A DNA stretch of 64,000 nucleotides from Lacipirellulaceae bacterium (GCA_040218535.1 JAVJRG010000005.1:248001-312000); one strand, 5' to 3'. Shown: positions 47,579 through 57,526, counted from the first letter of the stretch. The notes: generated by a model from the letters alone, not told the origin. Program-made: numbers and translations.

Positions 47579-50227
47579 TTAGCCCTTGACCACAATATTA
47601 ACCATCCGGCCCGGCACCACCACTATTTTCACGATATTTTTTTCGCCGATAAACTCTTGGACTTTCGGTTCTGCCAGTGCCGCGGACTCAATGGTTTGAT
47701 TGTCGGCACCGGCGGCAACCTGAATCTTTGCCCGAACCTTACCACCGATCTGAACGGGAATCTCGACCGTCGATTCCACGAGAATGCTCTCATCGAACTG
47801 CGGCCAAGGCTCATAGGCAAGCGTCTGCTCGTGCCCCAGCAATTGCCAAAGTTCCTCGGCGATGTGAGGGGCAAATGGTGAGAGCAACAGCATGAACGGT
47901 TCGACGCAAGCCTTGGGGCGCGACTCCTGCTTCGTGAAGAAGTTCACGAACTCCATCATCCGGGCAATCGCCGTGTTGAAGGAGAGCTTCTCAATGTCCT
48001 CGGTGACGGCTTTGATCGTCTTGTGAAGCGTTTTGAGTTGTTCCTCAGTCGGATCAGCTTCAGTGAGTTGTTCGTTGAGCTGTGGCGACTCCGCTCGCTC
48101 ATCGACGATCATCCGCCAAGCTCGTCCAAGGAAATTGTAGACGCCGTTCACGCCTTCCATATTCCAAGGTTTGGTTTCCGTGAGCGGCCCCATAAACATC
48201 TCGTAAAGCCGCAAGGAGTCCGCACCGTATTCGCTTACCACGTCATCCGGGTTGATGACGTTGCCGCGGCTCTTGGACATCTTCTCGTTGTTCTCACCAA
48301 GGATCATTCCCTGGTTGACCAGCTTCTGGAACGGTTCAGCCGTACTGACCACGCCCCGGTCATAAAGCACCTTGTGCCAGAAGCGGGCGTACAAAAGATG
48401 CAACACGGCATGTTCCGCACCGCCGACGTACAGGTCGACCGGCATCCAAGCCTTTTCGATTTTTGGATCAATCGCGGCCTTGTCGTTCTTCGGGTCGAGG
48501 AACCGTAAATAGTACCAGCAACTCCCTGCCCACTGTGGCATGGTGTTCGTTTCCCGTTTGTAACGCTTGCCGTCGATCTCAACGAACAGCCATTCGTCAG
48601 GCGCTTTGTCCAGCGGCGGCTCGGGGCGACCGTGTGGCTTGAAATCCTCAAGGTGTGGAAGATCGACCGGCAGTTGGTCCTCGGGCACGGGGATCACGTT
48701 GCCCGTTTTGTTTCCCGCGTCGTCAAGTTCATGCAAGATCGGGAACGGCTCACCCCAGAACCGTTGGCGGCTAAAGAGCCAGTCGCGGAGTTTGTAGTTG
48801 ACGGCTTCCTTAGCTAAGCCGCGAGCGGCTAGGTGCTCGGTAATTTTCGTTTTGAATTCAGCGGTCGGGGTTCCTTCAAACTCGCCGGAATTGACCGCGG
48901 TGCCAAGCCCTGAGAAGACTTCCTCGCCTGCGAGCACTTTCTCGCGATCTACTTCTGCGCTTGCGTCTTCGCCAGGATCAACGACGCACTTGATCGAAGT
49001 CCCAAACTGCTGCGCAAACTCAAAGTCTCGCTCATCATGCGCCGGCACCGCCATAATCGCACCCGTGCCGTAGCTGATGAGTACGTAGTCAGCGATCCAA
49101 ATCGGTACCTTCTCACCATTGACGGGGTTAATCGCGTGGGAGCCCGTGAACACGCCAGTCTTTTCCTTAGCAAGCTCCGTGCGATCAAGGTCGCTCTTGA
49201 GTGCCGCCTGCTGAACATAATTCTGAACGGCCTCAGAATTCTCCTCTGTGGTGAGTTTCTCCACGAAAGGGTGTTCAGGAGCAATCACCATGTAGGTCGC
49301 TCCATAAAGCGTGTCGGGCCGCGTTGTGTAAACGCGCAGCGTGTTTTCATCCGGCTTTGTGGGGAACATTCCACCGGGACGCTGAAGCGACCCGGCCTGA
49401 GCGGATTCCAAAAGGAAATCGACTTCTGCTCCTGTGCTTCTTCCGATCCAGTTCTTCTGGAGTGCTTTTACACCCGGGGACCAATCGAGCCCTTCGAGAT
49501 CGTTCTCCAGCCGATCGCCATAAGCCGTGATCCGCATCATCCATTGACGCAAGGCGCGACGTTCCACGGGGTGACCGCCCCGTTCACTCTTGCCGTCGAT
49601 TACTTCTTCATTGGCGAGCACCGTCCCTAGGGCAGGGCACCAGTTCACCGGAGCATCGCTTTGGTAGGCGAGCCGTTGCTCATCGACCCACTGTTTGGCG
49701 GCGTCCTCGCCGAGCGATTTCACGTCGTCGGGAATGACCAGTTCTGAGATCGGTCGCCCCCGTTGCTGCTCGTGGTCAAACCACGTGTCGTAGATTTGCA
49801 AGAAAATCCACTGCGTCCAGCGGAAGTAATCGACATCAGTGGTGGCGATTTCCCGCGACCAGTCGTAGCTGAACCCCAGAGACTTCAACTGACGCCGGAA
49901 CGTGGCGATGTTCTTCTCGGTCTGCACCCGCGGGTGCTCACCCGTCTTGATGGCGTGTTCTTCCGCAGGCAGTCCGAACGAGTCAAACCCCATCGGGTGG
50001 ACCACCGCCTTCCCCTGCATCCGCGCCGCCCGGCAAACGATATCAGTGGCCGTGTAGCCCTCAGGATGCCCCACGTGGAGCCCATCGCCGCTGGGGTAGG
50101 GAAACATATCCAGAGCGTATAATGTCTCCGCTTGCGGCTTAGCCGTGACTTCCTGGGAGAAGGTCTGGTGTTCCTCCCAATAGCGTTGCCAACGAGGCTC
50201 GATTTCGGCGGGGTTATATCGGGGCAT
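47579..50227 (-). CDS. leuS: Leucyl-tRNA synthetase
   Basis: 882 aa from ATG 50227 ([19 protein letters not shown]). HIGH-type motif [17 protein letters not shown] near 46-62; the long editing domain (about 220-430) is present with [12 protein letters not shown] and its DERDFEF site; KMSKS in [18 protein letters not shown] near 645; the anticodon/C-terminal domain ends [17 protein letters not shown]. Full class Ia architecture. Divergent from hom, which lies 260 bp away. Confidence 0.98.
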   Translation of the reverse strand: MPRYNPAEIEPRWQRYWEEHQTFSQEVTAKPQAETLYALDMFPYPSGDGLHVGHPEGYTATDIVCRAARMQGKAVVHPMGFDSFGLPAEEHAIKTGEHPRVQTEKNIATFRRQLKSLGFSYDWSREIATTDVDYFRWTQWIFLQIYDTWFDHEQQRGRPISELVIPDDVKSLGEDAAKQWVDEQRLAYQSDAPVNWCPALGTVLANEEVIDGKSERGGHPVERRALRQWMMRITAYGDRLENDLEGLDWSPGVKALQKNWIGRSTGAEVDFLLESAQAGSLQRPGGMFPTKPDENTLRVYTTRPDTLYGATYMVIAPEHPFVEKLTTEENSEAVQNYVQQAALKSDLDRTELAKEKTGVFTGSHAINPVNGEKVPIWIADYVLISYGTGAIMAVPAHDERDFEFAQQFGTSIKCVVDPGEDASAEVDREKVLAGEEVFSGLGTAVNSGEFEGTPTAEFKTKITEHLAARGLAKEAVNYKLRDWLFSRQRFWGEPFPILHELDDAGNKTGNVIPVPEDQLPVDLPHLEDFKPHGRPEPPLDKAPDEWLFVEIDGKRYKRETNTMPQWAGSCWYYLRFLDPKNDKAAIDPKIEKAWMPVDLYVGGAEHAVLHLLYARFWHKVLYDRGVVSTAEPFQKLVNQGMILGENNEKMSKSRGNVINPDDVVSEYGADSLRLYEMFMGPLTETKPWNMEGVNGVYNFLGRAWRMIVDERAESPQLNEQLTEADPTEEQLKTLHKTIKAVTEDIEKLSFNTAIARMMEFVNFFTKQESRPKACVEPFMLLLSPFAPHIAEELWQLLGHEQTLAYEPWPQFDESILVESTVEIPVQIGGKVRAKIQVAAGADNQTIESAALAEPKVQEFIGEKNIVKIVVVPGRMVNIVVKG

Positions 50228-50375
50228 TGTGAAAGGATGAAGGTAGAGGGATGAAAGATGATGTTCCAACCGGGACCGCGAGCCAGGGCGTCCCCGCCCC
50301 GTTCGGCCTACAAGACAAGCATCCTACTCCCCGACAGCAACAGCGCAAACCACCGCGGCAGTTGACCTTGGGCCG

Positions 50376-50404
50376 TTGACCACCGGATTGGACGCCAATT
50401 ACGA
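50376..50404 (+). promoter_or_regulatory. Candidate promoter of the hom gene
   Basis: TTGACC at 50376-50381 and TTACGA at 50399-50404, 17-nt spacer, in the leuS-hom divergent gap, 83 nt before the ATG at 50488. Confidence 0.4.
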
Positions 50405-50487
50405 TGGTAGGTTCGCCTCGGCTTGCCAAAGCCAAATATGGACCGCCTTTCCCGACCAGAAGAACCCGGCCCTGCCCGATCAGAAAC

Positions 50488-51795
50488 ATGCCCGATCTAG
50501 AAAAAACCAAAGTCGCGATAATCGGTTTGGGAACCGTCGGCAGCGGCGTGGCGAGGCTACTGCTCGACCACGGCGATCGCACCGCTCGGCACGCTGGCAG
50601 GGTCCTCTGGCTCGAAAAAGCGGTCGTCCGCGATTTGAAGAAGCCTCGCGATTGCGATCTACCGGAGACGGTCGCCCTCACCGACCAAATCGAAGCGGTC
50701 GTCAATGATCCGAACATCCAAGTCGTCGCCCAACTCATCGGCGGCTTGGAGCCCGCTCGCACGATCATGCTGCAGCTCCTCGAAAGTGGCAAAGACATCG
50801 TCACCGCTAACAAAGCGTTGTTGGCTGAACACGGAGCGGAGCTGTTCGACCGTGCCCGCGAACTGGGCCGCTCGATTGCCTTCGAGGCGTCGGTCGCCGG
50901 CGGTATCCCCATCATCGCCAATGTCAGCCAGTGCCTCTCCGCCAATCAGATCACTTCGCTGCACGGCATCCTCAACGGCACCAGTAACTTCATCCTCAGC
51001 AAGATGCACGAGGATGGGGCGAGCTACGAAGAAGTCTTGCCCGAAGCACAACGCCTTGGCTACGCGGAAGCCGATCCGACGATGGATGTCGACGGTTCTG
51101 ACGCAGCACAGAAGTTGGCGATTCTCGCTCATCTCGCCTTTGGTGCCCGGGTTCACTGGAAAGAGATTCCCCGCACCGGCATCGATACCCTCGATTTGGC
51201 CGATGTCCGCTACGCCGAAGAGATGGGCTACAAAATCAAACTGCTGGCCGTGGCCGATTTGGTCGACGAAGGCCTGGAACTTCACGTCTCACCGACGTTA
51301 GTTCGCACTGGCAGCCCGCTCGCTGAAGTCGGCGGACCGATGAATGCCGTCCGCGTTGACGGCGATGCCGTGGGGCGTGTGATGTTCTACGGCCCAGGAG
51401 CTGGGCAAATGCCGACAGCTTCGGCAGTTGTTGCTGATCTGATCGATACGGCGGTGGGGCGCACCGAACTGACGTTCAAGACGCTCGAACTCTGGTCGAA
51501 CCGCCAGGCAAGAGTGGACGCGAGCGACTACGCGAATGCTCGCGGAAGGTTTTATTTGCGAGCAACCGTCGAGGATCACCCGGGCGTCCTCTCAGAAGTG
51601 ACCTCGGCACTCGGAACGGAAGACATCTCGATCGCCTCGGTCCTCCAACACGAACCGCTAGCTGGCGAGGATGTCATCCCGCTCGTAATCATGACCCACG
51701 AAACGACTGAAGGAGCGGCAGCCAAAGCCTGCGCGACGATCGACCAACTCAAAGCCGTCCGCGGCGAAACGGTTCGCATGTGGGTTCGTGATTGA
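50488..51795 (+). CDS. hom: Homoserine dehydrogenase with ACT domain
   Basis: 435 aa from ATG 50488. KVAIIGLGTVGSGVARLLL near 8-26 binds NAD(P). ANKALLAEHGAELF, FEASVAGGIPIIA and LNGTSNFILSKM with the EADPTMDVDGSDAAQKLAILAHLAFG signature are standard. A C-terminal ACT domain (VEDHPGVLSEVTSALGTEDISIASVLQ) should sense threonine. It makes homoserine from aspartate semialdehyde. First of three genes running to lysC; apgM starts 44 bp after its stop. Confidence 0.97.
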   Translation: MPDLEKTKVAIIGLGTVGSGVARLLLDHGDRTARHAGRVLWLEKAVVRDLKKPRDCDLPETVALTDQIEAVVNDPNIQVVAQLIGGLEPARTIMLQLLESGKDIVTANKALLAEHGAELFDRARELGRSIAFEASVAGGIPIIANVSQCLSANQITSLHGILNGTSNFILSKMHEDGASYEEVLPEAQRLGYAEADPTMDVDGSDAAQKLAILAHLAFGARVHWKEIPRTGIDTLDLADVRYAEEMGYKIKLLAVADLVDEGLELHVSPTLVRTGSPLAEVGGPMNAVRVDGDAVGRVMFYGPGAGQMPTASAVVADLIDTAVGRTELTFKTLELWSNRQARVDASDYANARGRFYLRATVEDHPGVLSEVTSALGTEDISIASVLQHEPLAGEDVIPLVIMTHETTEGAAAKACATIDQLKAVRGETVRMWVRD

Positions 51796-51839
51796 GCCGT
51801 ACTCAAAGCAGAGAACGATACAGCTTAGAAGGCAATTCC

Positions 51840-53072
51840 ATGAAATACGCCATCATCATCCCCGACGGTGCCGCCGACGAGCCGCAAGAGGCGCTCGACG
51901 GCAAGACGCCCCTCGAAGCCGCCAAGACCCCTGCGATGGATGCGCTCGTGGCCGAAGGCGTGATCGCCAGCGCTTGCCACACGCCGCACTCGCTCCCTGC
52001 TGGTTCCGAAGTTGGGAACATGAGCCTCTTAGGCTACGACCCACTGAAAAATTTTACGGGCCGTGCCCCCATCGAAGCAGCTGCCCAAGGGATCGAGCTT
52101 GGCCCCAACGATTGGGCGATTCGCTGCAACCTAGTCACCATCGAAGACCAAATGATGCGCGACTTCACGGCAGGTCACATTGATGATGAAGCAGGGGCCG
52201 CCCTCCTGGCGACTTTGCAAGAGGAAGTCGCCAGCGATGAGAAATACGCAGGGGCATTGGAGTTCATCCCTGGAGTCAGCTACCGTAACCTGCTGATTTG
52301 GCGCGGGGAAGCGCTAGATCCCCCCTTCACGATGGACATGAAGCACACGCCGCCACACGATCTGACGGACAAGTCGGTCATCAACGACTTTCCACGTGGT
52401 CCCGGAAGCGATGTGCTGGTCGAGCTCATGGAAGCCTCGCAGCAAGTGTTCGGCAACCATCCGGTGAACGCTGCCCGTGTTGCTGCTGACAAGCTCCCAG
52501 CAACGAACGTCTGGCTCTGGGGCATCGGACTCGCCCCCAAACTGGCACCTTTTACCGAGGCTTACGGACCACGCGGTGCCATGATCACGGCAGTTGACCT
52601 GCTTCGTGGCTTGGCGAATCTGGTCGGCTGGCAGAACATCAATGTCCCGGGGGCCACCGGCTACCTCGACACCGATTACGCCGCCAAAGGGAAGTACGCG
52701 ATCGACGCCCTCGACGAGCATGATCTCATCTGTGTCCACGTCGAAGCACCCGACGAAGCCTCACACGAGGGACGCTGCGACGAGAAAGTCAAAGCGATCG
52801 AAGAAATCGACACGCACGTCGTCGGTCCTTTGGTAGAAGCGTTGAAATCAAGAGCCAGTGATGTTGATGATGGCTGGCGAGTGATGATCTCCCCCGATCA
52901 CCCCACGTTCCTCAGCACCAAAACCCACACTCACGGAAACGTCCCCGTGGCGATGGCTGGCAAAGGAATCGAGGCAGACAGGTTCACGTCATATGGCGAC
53001 ACGAATGCCGCGAACTCCGAGCTGGCATTCGAGAAAGGTTGGCGGTTGATGGAATGGTTTATAAAAAAATGA
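51840..53072 (+). CDS. apgM: Archaeal-type phosphoglycerate mutase family protein, possibly homoserine kinase
   Basis: 410 aa from ATG 51840 (AGAAGG 9 nt upstream). Alkaline-phosphatase superfamily: KYAIIIPDGAADEP (Asp nucleophile region), PAGSEVGNMSLLGYDP (Ser site), HVEAPDEASHEGRCDEKVKAIEEID and ISPDHPTFLSTKTHTHGNVPVAM (Asp/His metal site), all intact. The family is named cofactor-independent phosphoglycerate mutase. Members placed beside hom or thr genes have been proposed to phosphorylate homoserine. Its position between hom and lysC favours that role here; sequence alone cannot decide. Confidence 0.93.
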   Translation: MKYAIIIPDGAADEPQEALDGKTPLEAAKTPAMDALVAEGVIASACHTPHSLPAGSEVGNMSLLGYDPLKNFTGRAPIEAAAQGIELGPNDWAIRCNLVTIEDQMMRDFTAGHIDDEAGAALLATLQEEVASDEKYAGALEFIPGVSYRNLLIWRGEALDPPFTMDMKHTPPHDLTDKSVINDFPRGPGSDVLVELMEASQQVFGNHPVNAARVAADKLPATNVWLWGIGLAPKLAPFTEAYGPRGAMITAVDLLRGLANLVGWQNINVPGATGYLDTDYAAKGKYAIDALDEHDLICVHVEAPDEASHEGRCDEKVKAIEEIDTHVVGPLVEALKSRASDVDDGWRVMISPDHPTFLSTKTHTHGNVPVAMAGKGIEADRFTSYGDTNAANSELAFEKGWRLMEWFIKK

Positions 53073-53129
53073 CGAAATCCGAATGACGAATGACGAAATT
53101 TCTGTTCGTCATTTGTCATTCGTCATTCA
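53070..53129. repeat. Inverted repeat of the TGACGAATGACGA family, copy 3
   Basis: GAATGACGAATGACGAA (53081-53097) faces TTCGTCATTTGTCATTCGTC (53105-53124). The element supplies the TGA of apgM (53070-53072) and ends 13 nt before lysC. Variant words of the 4998 and 35503 repeats. Confidence 0.78.
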
Positions 53130-53141
53130 GGAATTCTTTAG

Positions 53142-54923
53142 ATGTCTTTAATCGTTCAAAAGTTCGGCGGCACGAGCGTCGCCAATAGTGAGAAAATTGT
53201 CGAAGCGGCACGCAAGGCCGTGCGGGCTCAGCAGCAAGGCCATCAAGTGGTGATGGTCGTCAGCGCGATGGGTAAGAATACCGACGCGTTGGTGGAACTC
53301 GCGGGCGAAATCACCAGCACGCCAGCGGCTCGCGAAATGGACATGCTCCTCTCCACTGGCGAGCAGGTGAGCGTCGCCCTCATGGCCATGGCCATTCACG
53401 AGCTGGGCAGCGAAGCAGTCAGCCTCACTGGAGGGCAGATTGGCATCAAGACTGATAGTTCGCACACGCGGGCTCGTATCCAGTCGATTACTACCGAGAG
53501 AATGCAGAAGCACTTGGACGACGGCAAAATCGTAATCGCCGCCGGTTTCCAAGGCATCGACGACGACCTGAACATCACCACGCTTGGCCGCGGTGGAAGC
53601 GATACCACAGCCGTGGCTCTCGCTGCCGTGTTAGGTGCCGAAGCCTGCGAGATTTACACCGATGTGGACGGTGTCTTCACGACCGACCCTCGGGTGGTGG
53701 CGCAAGCTCGCAAGATGGATCGGGTCAGCCATGACGAAATGCTCGAGATGGCCAGCCTCGGTGCCGGCGTGATGCACAGCCGTTCGATTGAGTTCGGCAA
53801 GAAGTTTTCCGTGCCCATCCACGTCCGCAACAGCGGCAGCTTTAGTGATGAACCTGGCACCGTCATCGGCCCGCTCCCTGAGAGTGCTGACCGAGCCGTC
53901 AGCGGCGCGGCACTTACCAAAGACGAGGCCCGCATTACCGTCGCCGGTGTGCCCGACCGTCCGGGGCTCATGCATCAACTTTTTGCAGCCATCGCCGAAG
54001 AAAGCATCGCCGTGGACATGGTCGTGCAAGATGTCGGTCATGACGGCAAGGCCGACATCGCATTTACCGTACTCGAAGGAGAACTTGCGACAACACTGAA
54101 GGCAGTCGAAGAGTTTGTGGCCGAATTCCCGGAAGCCGAAGTCACGCACGAGGCGAACCTCTCCAAGGTTTCGGTCGTTGGTCTCGGCATGGCTACCCAA
54201 ACCGGTGTAGCCGACCGCATGTTCCGAGCGTTAGCTGATGCAGAGATTAACCTGAAGGCGATCACGACAAGCCAAATCAAAATTTCGGCCCTCGTGGAAC
54301 GCTCGAAAGGGCTTGAAGCTCTTCGCGCGGTGCATAGCGAGTTCGAGCTTGATCGGGCCCCGGAGTCACGCTCTCGATTTGATGACGAATCCAAAACCGT
54401 TGCGAAAGCCGATGCGATCGACATTGTATCGCGGCTGCAACGCATGGAAGACCTCACGATCGAAGATGTGCAGCTCGACGATACGCAAGGTCGCGTGACG
54501 ATCTCCGGCGTCGCCGACAAGCCAGGTATTGCTGCTGAGATCTTCGAAGCCGTCGCTGCTCAGTCACTGCTGGTCGATATGATCGTCCAGGGCACGGGAA
54601 CCGATGGCCTGGCGAATATCAGCTTCACTGTGCCTAGTGATTCAGTCGCAGCCGCGGTTGAAGTCGCGACTAAGGTTGCCAAACTGCACGATTGCGGCCC
54701 TGTCACTAGCGAAAAGCAAATCGCCATCCTCAGCGTCTTCGGCATTGGTATCCGCACCCATGTGGGCGTGGGCGTGCGTATGTTCGAGGCCCTGGCCAGC
54801 GCAGGGATCAACGTCGATATGATCAACACAAGCGAAGTTCGCGTGAACGTCGTCGTCGACGCCGACAAAGGCGAAACCGGCTTGAAGGCGTTGCAGGAAG
54901 CCTTCGCAGACGTGATTTGCTAG
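53142..54923 (+). CDS. lysC: Aspartate kinase with four ACT domains
   Basis: 593 aa, much longer than the 400-450 aa of common LysC. The kinase core (VQKFGGTSVANSEKIVEAA; ITTLGRGGSDTTAVALAAVLGA; EIYTDVDGVFTTDPR) covers residues 1-245. Two ACT pairs follow: VAGVPDRPGLMHQLFAAIAEE and VVGLGMATQTGVADRMFRALADA, then ISGVADKPGIAAEIFEAVAAQ and VFGIGIRTHVGVGVRMFEALASAG. Four ACT domains are also known in cyanobacterial LysC. They probably bind lysine and threonine for concerted feedback. End of the hom-apgM-lysC run. Confidence 0.96.
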   Translation: MSLIVQKFGGTSVANSEKIVEAARKAVRAQQQGHQVVMVVSAMGKNTDALVELAGEITSTPAAREMDMLLSTGEQVSVALMAMAIHELGSEAVSLTGGQIGIKTDSSHTRARIQSITTERMQKHLDDGKIVIAAGFQGIDDDLNITTLGRGGSDTTAVALAAVLGAEACEIYTDVDGVFTTDPRVVAQARKMDRVSHDEMLEMASLGAGVMHSRSIEFGKKFSVPIHVRNSGSFSDEPGTVIGPLPESADRAVSGAALTKDEARITVAGVPDRPGLMHQLFAAIAEESIAVDMVVQDVGHDGKADIAFTVLEGELATTLKAVEEFVAEFPEAEVTHEANLSKVSVVGLGMATQTGVADRMFRALADAEINLKAITTSQIKISALVERSKGLEALRAVHSEFELDRAPESRSRFDDESKTVAKADAIDIVSRLQRMEDLTIEDVQLDDTQGRVTISGVADKPGIAAEIFEAVAAQSLLVDMIVQGTGTDGLANISFTVPSDSVAAAVEVATKVAKLHDCGPVTSEKQIAILSVFGIGIRTHVGVGVRMFEALASAGINVDMINTSEVRVNVVVDADKGETGLKALQEAFADVIC

Positions 54924-54974
54924 AGTCACCTATTCAGCCGCAGAGCTCGCTCCGCGCTGTTAGCGATACTCGAG

Positions 54975-55379
54975 TCACTCCCCCGCCACATCGTGCAGCA
55001 CATCTTCGCTCACATAAATGGGAAGCTGCGGATCACAAGTCACCGCCACGGTGATCGCGTCGCTGGGGCGGGCGTCGATTTCGATGAGCTCTCCTTCGTG
55101 CCGTACGCGTAGCACGGCATAGTAAGTGTGTTCACGAAGTTCGCTGATGATCACATCTTGGAACTCGCCCCCCAGAGCTTCGACCGCTCCGACCAGCAGA
55201 TCATGAGTCAACGGACGGGCCGAAGGTTCGTGCTTCACACGACGGTCAATACTGGTCGCCTCGAACACGCCGATGAGAATCGGAAACGTTCGGTCCCCGT
55301 CGATCTCTTTCAGATAAATGACTTGCTCGGGATTAATCTCGCTAATAATGATGCGAGCAAGCTCCATCGCAACGGGCAT
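54975..55379 (-). CDS. Bifunctional nuclease (BFN, DUF151) family protein
   Basis: 134 aa. MELARIIISEINPEQVIYLKE and FPILIGVFEATSIDRRV, then LTHDLLVGAVEALGG and RPSDAITVAVTCDPQLPIYVSEDVL match the BFN domain, with the usual DA(I/V)xxA segment. Members have been reported to have DNase and RNase activity; this one is unproven. Convergent with lysC (51-bp gap). Confidence 0.92.
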   Translation of the reverse strand: MPVAMELARIIISEINPEQVIYLKEIDGDRTFPILIGVFEATSIDRRVKHEPSARPLTHDLLVGAVEALGGEFQDVIISELREHTYYAVLRVRHEGELIEIDARPSDAITVAVTCDPQLPIYVSEDVLHDVAGE

Positions 55380-55479
55380 GGCGGGGGCGTCCTTGAGGCT
55401 GACAACTAGATGAACAAACTGAGCAGCCTATATTATAGCAAGCAGAGTAAGCCGAGGAACGAGGCATACCTAATTGCCT

Positions 55480-55617
55480 AGCCACGGATGACACGGATTC
55501 CACAGATAAAAGAAAACAGGAGGAAACGGAGATCACAGAGAAACGCTTGTTCTAGCGACTCTGCTTCCTCCGTTTCCTCCTGTTTAGAAATCCTTGCGAT
55601 CCGTGTCATCCGTGGCT
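55480..55617. repeat. Nested double inverted repeat (outer ACACGGATT family)
   Basis: Outer arms of 19 bp match perfectly (55480-55498 and 55599-55617: AGCCACGGATGACACGGAT and its complement). Inner arms of 17 bp match perfectly (55515-55531 and 55568-55584: AACAGGAGGAAACGGAG and complement). The innermost loop has another short dyad, CGCTTGTTCTAGCG. The outer arm words also occur at 23647-23710. Confidence 0.92.
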
Positions 55618-55665
55618 AAAAAATCTGGCCAGTCACTTCTCTGTTCCCAACTCGAGTACAGACCA

Positions 55666-55701
55666 GATTCCTCGGTCGGCGAGCCTCCCGTCGGAATGAC
55701 A
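55666..55701. repeat. Single arm of the compound repeat found at 41400
   Basis: 36 nt identical, in reverse complement, to 41400-41435. It lies 6 nt after the flotillin stop. Exact identity across more than 14 kb implies recent copying or selection. Confidence 0.85.
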
Positions 55702-55707
55702 GAAGGG

Positions 55708-57378
55708 TCAGACTTCCTGCACCGGATTCTCACTCGCCGGCCGATCCTCACTAGGGACGGTCGTCGCCCGTGAGCCGTTGCTTTCGGCTTTCGCCTTGCC
55801 GCCGGTCGTTTCTTCGCCCGCGAGCTTTGCGAGACTCTCGGGGATTTCAATGCCACCGATGTCACGCATCACCTGCATCATCGGGGGCAGCGTGCCGGCC
55901 ATCTTATTGAGGAAGTCTCCGGTATTGCTGCGGCCATTCGCGCCGCCGTTCTCCCAGACAACCACCTTATCGAACTTGATGTTGCTGATCGCCTTCGCAC
56001 TGCTTTCGGCGAGATTGTCGAGATGCTCAAGCATCATCAGCTGGAACGCTTCCTTAGCACCGCCGCAGGCCTCGACGATTTGCTTCAGGCCGTCACCCTT
56101 CTTGGCGAGGATTTCGTACTGGCCACGGGCTTCCGCTTCCAACTTGGCGTAGATCGCCTTCGCTTGGCCTTCCGCTTCGAGTCGTCGCTTCTCAGCCTCG
56201 GCTTCCGCGTCGACCAAGATTTTCGCCTTTTGAGCGATCGCCGGAGCTTCGACTTTCGCCCGTTGTTCCGCCTCGATCCGCTCTGCTTCCGCAAGGGCCG
56301 CTTTGGCCATCGCACGGTTTTGAATTTCGATAACCGCGGCTTCCGCCTCACGCTTGCGCGCTTCACCCTTCTCGTAAGCTTCCGCTTTTTCAACGAGCAA
56401 CGTCGCTTGCGATGCGGCGATCTTCGCTTCGGCGATGTTTTCACCGTCGACCGCCTTCGCGTTGGCATCGGCAACGGAGATACGCATTGTTTGCTCCGCT
56501 TCCTTCACCTGCATTTCACGAGCGAAGGCCGCTTGTTGCTCACCAACGGTTTGTTCTTTCTCCAGTTCGGCCACGCGAACCGCTTGTTCACGCTGAGCTT
56601 CGCGAGTACCGATCTCTCGTGCTTTCGTGGCGTTGGCCACTTGCACGGCCTTTTCCTTCTCAGCGTCGGCAACGCGGATTTCACCTTGCTTCTCTTCGTC
56701 GGCCACGTCACCACGGGCTTGTTGAATCGCCTGCGAAGCGGCCTTTTGGCCGATTGCGTCGATGTAGCCGCTTTCGTCGGTGATATCCGTGATGTTCACG
56801 TTGATCAGCACGAGGCCGATCTTCGAAAGCTCCGGCTCGACCGACTGCTGAATATGCTGCAGGAACGCATCGCGGTCACGGTTGATATCCTCGATGCCCA
56901 TCGAAGCGACCACTTGCCGCAACTGACCGAAGATGATTTCTTCCGCCTGTTGGCGAATCTCTTGCGTGCTAAGGTCCAACAAGCGAATCGCCGCGTTGGT
57001 CATCACATCCGGTTGCGTACCGACCGCGACCGTGAACACACTGGGCACGTTCACGCGGATGTTCTCAATCGAAAGAGCACCACGCAGGGGGATCTCGATC
57101 TGAATCGGTTCCAGACTCAGGTAGCGGTAGTCTTGAATCAACGGCCAAATAAACGCCGCACCGCCGTGGACCGTTTTCGCGGCCTGTCCCTTGGCTGTCT
57201 TACCGAAGACGACCAGCACTTGGTTACTGGAGCAGCGCTTATAGTTCTTCACCAAAAGGATGATGAACGACAGCAACAAGATCGCCGTGGCGACGATGAT
57301 CCCGATCACCAAGACGGGCGTTGGTATGCCGAAGAAATCTGCGAGCGGCAGCGAGCTTATTCTGATAGGGAGGTTCAT
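55708..57378 (-). CDS. Flotillin-family (SPFH) membrane protein
   Basis: 556 aa. An N-terminal membrane segment (PVLVIGIIVATAILLLSFIILLV, 20-42), then an SPFH domain with GGAAFIWPLIQDYRYLSLEPIQIEIP and ALSIENIRVNVPSVFTVAVGTQPD. A long Ala/Glu/Lys/Arg-rich coiled coil (about 230-430) of the flotillin type follows. The C-terminal GQYEILAKKGDGLKQIVEACGG is typical of YqiK/FloT. Such proteins scaffold lipid microdomains and oligomerise. The NfeD-like partner is encoded just upstream on the same strand, the usual pairing. Confidence 0.94.
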   Translation of the reverse strand: MNLPIRISSLPLADFFGIPTPVLVIGIIVATAILLLSFIILLVKNYKRCSSNQVLVVFGKTAKGQAAKTVHGGAAFIWPLIQDYRYLSLEPIQIEIPLRGALSIENIRVNVPSVFTVAVGTQPDVMTNAAIRLLDLSTQEIRQQAEEIIFGQLRQVVASMGIEDINRDRDAFLQHIQQSVEPELSKIGLVLINVNITDITDESGYIDAIGQKAASQAIQQARGDVADEEKQGEIRVADAEKEKAVQVANATKAREIGTREAQREQAVRVAELEKEQTVGEQQAAFAREMQVKEAEQTMRISVADANAKAVDGENIAEAKIAASQATLLVEKAEAYEKGEARKREAEAAVIEIQNRAMAKAALAEAERIEAEQRAKVEAPAIAQKAKILVDAEAEAEKRRLEAEGQAKAIYAKLEAEARGQYEILAKKGDGLKQIVEACGGAKEAFQLMMLEHLDNLAESSAKAISNIKFDKVVVWENGGANGRSNTGDFLNKMAGTLPPMMQVMRDIGGIEIPESLAKLAGEETTGGKAKAESNGSRATTVPSEDRPASENPVQEV

Positions 57379-57420
57379 AGCTTGGTCTCTCCAAAAAAGG
57401 GGAGTAATGCTCCGGTACTG

Positions 57421-57512
57421 AACCCCAGGCTTACGCCTGGGGCTAGAGGGATATATGAGTGGTGGAATCGTACTCCGACAACCACTCTAGCCCCTAGCGC
57501 AAGCTAGGGGTT
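57421..57512. repeat. Two-hairpin inverted repeat in the flotillin-NfeD gap
   Basis: Left unit AACCCCAGGCTTACGCCTGG (57421-57447) and right unit CTCTAGCCCCTAGCGCAAGC (57485-57512) are each a hairpin alone (CCCCAGGC/GCCTGGGG and CCCCTAGC/GCTAGGGG) and are also near-complementary to each other, so two alternative folds are possible. It lies 14 nt after the NfeD-like stop and ahead of the flotillin gene. Confidence 0.88.
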
Positions 57513-57526
57513 AGCATCTGAAGGAA

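Larger units (their letters stand above)
55380..55707. other. Repeat-filled gap between the BFN and flotillin genes
   Basis: About 328 bp with no coding frame. It holds a nested double hairpin (55480-55617) and a single arm of the compound repeat (55666-55701), plus a 7-bp AATCTGG/CCAGATT dyad. Only the 100 bp next to the BFN gene look free for its promoter. Confidence 0.7.

Noticed and set aside
56023-57507. 494-aa open frame on the plus strand
   Set aside because: It is fully antisense to the flotillin gene and lacks any domain; the minus-strand frame has clear SPFH signatures.
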